Both the position numbers and the translations under genes were made by a program. A DNA stretch of 9,709 nt from an uncultured Planctomycetaceae bacterium (lineage in GTDB: Bacteria; Planctomycetota; Planctomycetia; Pirellulales; Thermoguttaceae), in contig CAMZHY010000100.1 in NCBI GenBank assembly GCA_947307005.1, positions 1 to 9,709 of the forward strand, given 5' to 3'. Below are positions 6,303 to 9,709 of this stretch, piece after piece; position 1 is the first letter of the stretch; the number at the start of each line of letters is the position of its first letter. The notes under the pieces were generated by a model, which worked only from the letters and a program-made list of their open reading frames with translations, was not told where the DNA came from and searched no databases.

Positions 6303-7036
6303 TTCACGGCGACGCCGTCCCCGCTTAGATTGATCCCCAAGTCGGCGAAGTCGCCGTCTTCGGCTAAATCGTCGGAAAACGCTTCCCGTTTAGCGGCGGG
6401 AAGACGACGACTCCGAAGCGGCGCGTCCGCGCAAACCGGAACGCGCGTTCTTACCGCGTCGATCTTTGGTTTGACGACTTGGGAATAAATCGACTTGGCG
6501 AGCTTTTCCGCGGTCAAAATCGTATGGTCGTAAGAAACGACCTCCTTACCCGCCGCGCGAATCTCGTCTTCGAAACGCGCCGAGGCCGAACAAAACGGCT
6601 CTTGGACGATAAAAAGCCTGACGTCGGGACGATCGAGGTACGCGCGCAACTGCTCGTTCGAATACCCGATCTCGAGCCATTCCATTCTGAAATTAAGAGT
6701 CTTTTCGAGACGCTGAGCGGAGGCGTCGCTAACCCAAGCGCCAAAGACGACGGCGGTCGTGTTCGCGTAACATTCGCGAACGAGACGAAGTTCTTCCGTA
6801 AAACCGTTCCGGTCGATATCAGAGCGCCCGCTCCCTTTCGCTCGAACTTCAGGAATCTCGACGGGCTCTTTTTTGCGCTTGTTGATTTCTTCGTAGATCT
6901 CTTGACGATGGACGGGAACGTCCGGCGGAGCCTCGACCCCGAGACGAATACGGTCGCCGCGAACGTCGACAATCGTTACGACGATATCGTCTCCAATGTA
7001 GATACTTTGATCCTTGTATCTTGACAAAACAAGCAT
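6299..7036 (-). CDS. csrA: CsrA translational regulator fused to a C-terminal DUF2325-like module
   Basis: CsrA dimers bind GGA-containing hairpins in mRNA leaders to control translation. Residues 1-57 are a complete CsrA that aligns without gaps to the E. coli protein as I remember it: MLVLSRY with L4 and R6, IGDDIVVTIV, IRLGVEAPPDVPVHRQEIYEEI with R44. Ordinary CsrA ends near residue 60-75, but this protein continues to 245. After a linker (58-90), residues 93-188 alternate strands and helices (TAVVFGAW; MEWLEIG; DVRLFIVQ; GKEVVSYDH) and end in a helix (LTAEKLAKSIYSQV). The order and spacing resemble small Rossmann-type DUF2325 domains. Residues 189-245 are a basic then acidic tail. ATG 7036 has AAGGAG 8 nt upstream; an in-frame ATG at 7066 is upstream of that site and rejected. 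The CsrA identity is firm; the second domain is an inference. Confidence 0.92.
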   Translation of the reverse strand: MLVLSRYKDQSIYIGDDIVVTIVDVRGDRIRLGVEAPPDVPVHRQEIYEEINKRKKEPVEIPEVRAKGSGRSDIDRNGFTEELRLVRECYANTTAVVFGAWVSDASAQRLEKTLNFRMEWLEIGYSNEQLRAYLDRPDVRLFIVQEPFCSASARFEDEIRAAGKEVVSYDHTILTAEKLAKSIYSQVVKPKIDAVRTRVPVCADAPLRSRRLPAAKREAFSDDLAEDGDFADLGINLSGDGVAVN

Positions 7037-7044
7037 AGTAACTG

Positions 7045-7050
7045 CTCCTT
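7045..7050 (-). promoter_or_regulatory. csrA ribosome binding site containing a GGA motif
   Basis: AAGGAG on the minus strand lies 8 nt before ATG 7036 and fixes the start of csrA. Its context, GTACAGAGAAGGAGC, shares ACA and GGA elements with the CsrA-binding consensus. Autoregulation by CsrA binding over the site is possible but inferred. Confidence 0.75.
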
Positions 7051-7365
7051 CTCTGTACTTTTGCATTGCGCGTCGCGCTCGCGAAAGCTCGTCCAGCCGC
7101 CAAGAAAAGAACTTGGCGCGTTTGCTGGAACGCTCCGCAAATCGACGTCAAAGGCGCGCCTTCCATGCTTCGAATTTCCTGCGCAATCCGTATGCGGGAA
7201 TTCGAGGAAGACGCGTTCTCGGAGGCGAAGTCTCCTTCGGTCAGACGTTAAGTATTACGCAAAAAAACGCCCTCTGAACCGCTGATTTCGCAAAATATTT
7301 CTCCAAAGGAGAGAATATCCGAATTGACGAACGGCGGCGACGCCGCGATTCGTCGTTGCGAAATC

Positions 7366-7393
7366 AACGTTCGGACGAACGTTCGCTTTTTTT
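7366..7393 (+). terminator. Plus-strand terminator-like hairpin without an obvious upstream gene
   Basis: AACGTTCG (7366-7373) and CGAACGTT (7376-7383) are perfect complements, so a 7-bp stem with a GGAC loop would form. CGC and seven T (7387-7393) follow. The stem is short and the T run starts 3 nt after it. No plus-strand gene lies upstream, so if it works it ends an unannotated RNA. Confidence 0.5.
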
Positions 7394-7871
7394 GTCGTTC
7401 CGACGCGCGCCAATCGCCGCCGACGAGCGTCGAATTCGCGAAGGCGCGGAACGACCAATCGTCCGCTCGCAGACCTGCGCGCGCTTGAAAAAGAGCGCGC
7501 ATTCCGCCCCTTGGTTAGTTTTTCGGCAAAGTATCGTCCGCCTGAAACGAAAAAGGGTCCGATATCATAAACAAATCCGACGTCGCGTCTCTTGGGAACG
7601 CCTGTATCGATTATTCTGTTGCGTGAAGAAAACACGACCGTCGTCGGGTCTTTAAGAAACGATGAAAACGTCCGACCAATCGCCGTTTAGAACAAGCGAC
7701 GAGTATCGAAAAGGTTGGGTTTTGAGGTATTTGACGATAAATCAAAGACTCTGTCGCGACAAGAAGCGGCCCCGAAAGTTTATCGCGTCCCTTCAATCCT
7801 AGAACGAGCGTTGGAATACGCGGGATTCGGCGCGTCTGGAAGCGAAAAGACGGCGCGCGCGGCATGCGAGA

Positions 7872-7900
7872 TTGACATGGCGCTTCCGTTTCCGTATGCT
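7872..7900 (+). promoter_or_regulatory. Near-consensus sigma-70 promoter of the glycosidase gene
   Basis: TTGACA (7872-7877) is a perfect -35 and TATGCT (7895-7900) a 4-of-6 -10, with the ideal 17-bp spacer. Transcription should start near 7907 and give a leader of about 75 nt before ATG 7981. Confidence 0.75.
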
Positions 7901-7980
7901 TGCGGCAGGGCGCGAGAGGCGCCTGACAAAGAATGAAAGAGTCGCGTTGTCGACGACGGACGATAACGGAGCGTAAATCT

Positions 7981-9709
7981 ATGAAAGCTTTTCTAAAGGT
8001 CTCGGCTTTTCTAGTCGCCGCGTTTTTTTGCCTGACGGCGGCGTTTGCCCAAGTTCAAAACCAAGACGACAAGACGCGTTGGACGCTTCAGCCCGACGGC
8101 TCGATTGAATGGATCGTCGCCGATTCGTCCCTGCCGCATGAAGACCATATCGAAGCGAGCGGCGAACAGGTCTCGACCGTGCTGCGCTACGGGGTCGACG
8201 AGAAGGGCGCGTTCAAACTCAGTCGTTCGGTCGTTTGGCCGATGTTGCGGACGATTCCGAACAACACGCACGCGAGCCTCACGCGCCGCTTCGACGTCGA
8301 TCTTCCGTCGCGCGCGTCCGTCGACGGCAAGTCGCTGACAGGCGAAAAAGTCGAATGGATTTCCCTCAACGGCTTTTTGAGGGTTCGGAGTTCTTTTGAC
8401 GTCGGCGACTGTCGCGTCGTCGAGGTCACGCGCGAGATTTTCCCCTCGACGACGAAACCCTGCGTCATTGAGCGTCTGACCTTTACGAACGTTTCCGGCT
8501 CCGACGTTGAACTCAATATGCCCGAATACCGCAACGTGACGACGACCGATCCCGCCAAGGGCGTCAACGGCGCCTATACTCTTGTCGAGACCCTCTCAAA
8601 CGCCGGAACAACGACGATCAAGAAGGGACAAAGCGTGAAATACGACTATGCCGTTCAAGGATATAGCGAAGGGAAGGGCGAATCCGAACTGACCCTTGAT
8701 TTCGACGCGGAAGAGGAGGCGCGCTACGAATTTGTTAGGACGATGCGGAATCAGCTCGTGTTGGAGACGCCGGAGCCGGTCTTGAACGCCGTCTTTACCT
8801 TCGCCAAAATTCGCGCGTGCGAAAGCATCTTTCGAACGGCGGGCGGGCTGATGCACGGTCCCGGCGGCGAATCCTACTATGCGGCGATTTGGGCGAACGA
8901 CCAAGCCGAGTACGCGAATCCGTTCTTTCCTTTCATGGAGTATCCGAAAGGAAGCGAAAGCGCGCTGAACTCGTATATGCATTTCGCGCGGTTCATGAAC
9001 GACGAGTACAAACCGATCCCGTCGTCGATCATCGCGGAAGGAATCGATATTTGGAACGGCGCCGGGGACCGCGGCGACGCGGCGATGATCGCCTATGGCG
9101 CGGCGCGTTACGCGCTCGTTCGATCCAGTAGAGAGGAAGCGATGAAGCTTTGGCCTCTCGTCGCATGGTGCCTCGAATATTGCAAACGCAAACTCAACGC
9201 GGAAGGGGTTGTTCAGTCCGACTGCGACGAACTCGAACGCCGTTTTCCCGCCGGCGACGCGAACCTCTGCACGTCGTGCCTCTATTACGACGCGCTCCTA
9301 AGCGCTCAGTATCTCGGAAAGGAACTCAATATCGATTCCGCGCAACTCGACGAATACGGCGCGGAGGCGGCGACGCTGCGCAAGAATATCGACCGATACT
9401 TTGGCGCGAACGTTCGTGGTTTCGAAACATACCGGTATTTCAAAGGCTGCGAAAAGCTTCGCTCGTGGATTTGCGTCCCCTTTATCGCGGGAATCGACGA
9501 GCGAAAAGACGCGACGATCGCCGCGCTTTTCTCCGATCGGCTCTGGACGAAGGACGGACTCCTGACCGAAGAGGGGAGCAAAACCTTCTGGGATCGTTCG
9601 ACGCTCTACGCGCTCCGCGGCATCCTGGCGGTCGGCGCGACGGAGCTTGGACTCGGGAAACTCCGCGACTATTCTGAGACCCGGCTCCTCGGCGAACACG
9701 TTCCTTATC
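7981..9709 (+). CDS. Secreted putative (alpha/alpha)6-barrel glycoside hydrolase (C-terminus beyond window)
   Basis: The frame is open from ATG 7981 to the right edge (576 codons). GGAG lies 9 nt upstream. Residues 1-23 are a clear Sec signal peptide (hydrophobic 4-19, AFA before the likely cut at 23/24). Residues about 24-260 read as a beta-rich domain with many Thr/Val strands. From about 265 the protein becomes helical, with Trp- and Tyr-rich turns such as GGESYYAAIWANDQAEY (around W304 and D307), NPFFPF, GIDIWNGAGDRGDAA and SCLYYDAL (433 onward). A beta-sandwich followed by a helical barrel is the layout of six-hairpin glycosidases (clan of GH15/65/78/95-like enzymes). I cannot name the family or the catalytic acid from sequence alone. 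Action on exported or environmental glycans is inferred. Confidence 0.85.
   Translation, partial: MKAFLKVSAFLVAAFFCLTAAFAQVQNQDDKTRWTLQPDGSIEWIVADSSLPHEDHIEASGEQVSTVLRYGVDEKGAFKLSRSVVWPMLRTIPNNTHASLTRRFDVDLPSRASVDGKSLTGEKVEWISLNGFLRVRSSFDVGDCRVVEVTREIFPSTTKPCVIERLTFTNVSGSDVELNMPEYRNVTTTDPAKGVNGAYTLVETLSNAGTTTIKKGQSVKYDYAVQGYSEGKGESELTLDFDAEEEARYEFVRTMRNQLVLETPEPVLNAVFTFAKIRACESIFRTAGGLMHGPGGESYYAAIWANDQAEYANPFFPFMEYPKGSESALNSYMHFARFMNDEYKPIPSSIIAEGIDIWNGAGDRGDAAMIAYGAARYALVRSSREEAMKLWPLVAWCLEYCKRKLNAEGVVQSDCDELERRFPAGDANLCTSCLYYDALLSAQYLGKELNIDSAQLDEYGAEAATLRKNIDRYFGANVRGFETYRYFKGCEKLRSWICVPFIAGIDERKDATIAALFSDRLWTKDGLLTEEGSKTFWDRSTLYALRGILAVGATELGLGKLRDYSETRLLGEHVPY

Larger units (their letters stand above)
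7037..7980. other. Gene-poor, hairpin-rich region between csrA and the glycosidase gene
   Basis: I see no credible gene in these 944 bases. Open frames present have mixed codon use unlike the neighbours and no good ribosome sites. The region is rich in inverted repeats: CGCCAAG/CTTGGCG (7098-7118); TTTGC..GGA/TCC..GCAAA (7121-7141); a 12-bp imperfect stem at 7171-7204; ATATT..CTCC/GGAG..GAATAT (7294-7317); GACGAA/TTCGTC enclosing CGGCG-GCGA-CGCCG (7326-7354); a terminator-like stem at 7366-7393; GTCGTTCCG/CGGAACGAC (7394-7455); and an 11-bp stem with one mismatch and a GAAA loop (7476-7501). From 7502 to about 7870 I see little structure. A strong promoter at 7872-7900 closes the region. Confidence 0.6.

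Noticed and set aside
7100..7460. CsrB/RsmZ-like sponge RNA (many GGA motifs)
   Set aside because: I count about seven GGA on the plus strand and a similar number on the minus strand, roughly what chance gives at this base composition. Only the structure, not GGA enrichment, is notable.
7255..7635. 126-codon minus-strand frame upstream of csrA
   Set aside because: Composition is Arg/Phe-rich and random-looking, it runs through several inverted repeats, and there is no ribosome site.
7715..7936. 73-codon plus-strand frame starting TTG before the glycosidase gene
   Set aside because: Codon use is mixed (GTA, TCA, CTA, ACT are present), there is no family, and its 3' third coincides with the near-consensus promoter at 7872-7900.

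Overview
The window looks like a chromosomal segment of a GC-rich Planctomycetes-type bacterium, possibly a Pirellulales/Thermoguttaceae relative. This rests on gene content and style: a family 4 uracil-DNA glycosylase with a long Pro/Ala linker, a CsrA with a large C-terminal extension, large secreted Pro/Ala-rich proteins, a secreted six-hairpin-type glycosidase, and strong GCG/GAC/GTC codon use. No rRNA, tRNA, insertion sequence, prophage gene or CRISPR array is visible. The taxonomic call is an inference.

Left part (1-3521). A long minus-strand gene, open at the left edge, encodes a secreted Ala/Pro/Glu-rich protein with an N-terminal signal peptide, a three-Cys cluster and a 60-bp tandem repeat. 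A partly AT-rich divergent intergenic region follows (2107-2498), with a promoter-like element, hairpins and an operator-like inverted repeat. A plus-strand gene for a single-pass membrane-anchored orphan protein comes next.

Middle part (3541-6149, all minus strand). Read in the direction of transcription, the order is: uracil-DNA glycosylase (udg family 4); a promoter with a roughly 190-nt leader that may encode a 53-residue peptide; a 32-residue very basic protein resembling actinobacterial ribosomal protein bL37; a strong intrinsic terminator; then a FabZ-like hotdog dehydratase and TrmB tRNA (m7G46) methyltransferase, 42 bp apart and probably co-transcribed. These are housekeeping functions (DNA repair, ribosome, lipid synthesis, tRNA modification).

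Right part (6195-9709). A minus-strand csrA encodes a complete CsrA domain fused to about 185 extra residues that look like a Rossmann-type DUF2325-like module plus a tail. Between csrA and udg lies a compact promoter/hairpin/terminator cassette that could be a 74-nt small RNA or an attenuator. Upstream of csrA is a roughly 0.9-kb stretch with no convincing gene but a dense series of inverted repeats and one isolated plus-strand terminator. It ends in a near-consensus sigma-70 promoter that drives a secreted, probably (alpha/alpha)6-barrel glycoside hydrolase running off the right edge.

The best candidates for something undescribed are the CsrA fusion, the bL37-like microprotein with its leader, the csrA-udg small RNA/attenuator cassette, and the hairpin-rich region upstream of csrA. 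The two longest genes (1-2106 and 7981-9709) are both truncated by the window.
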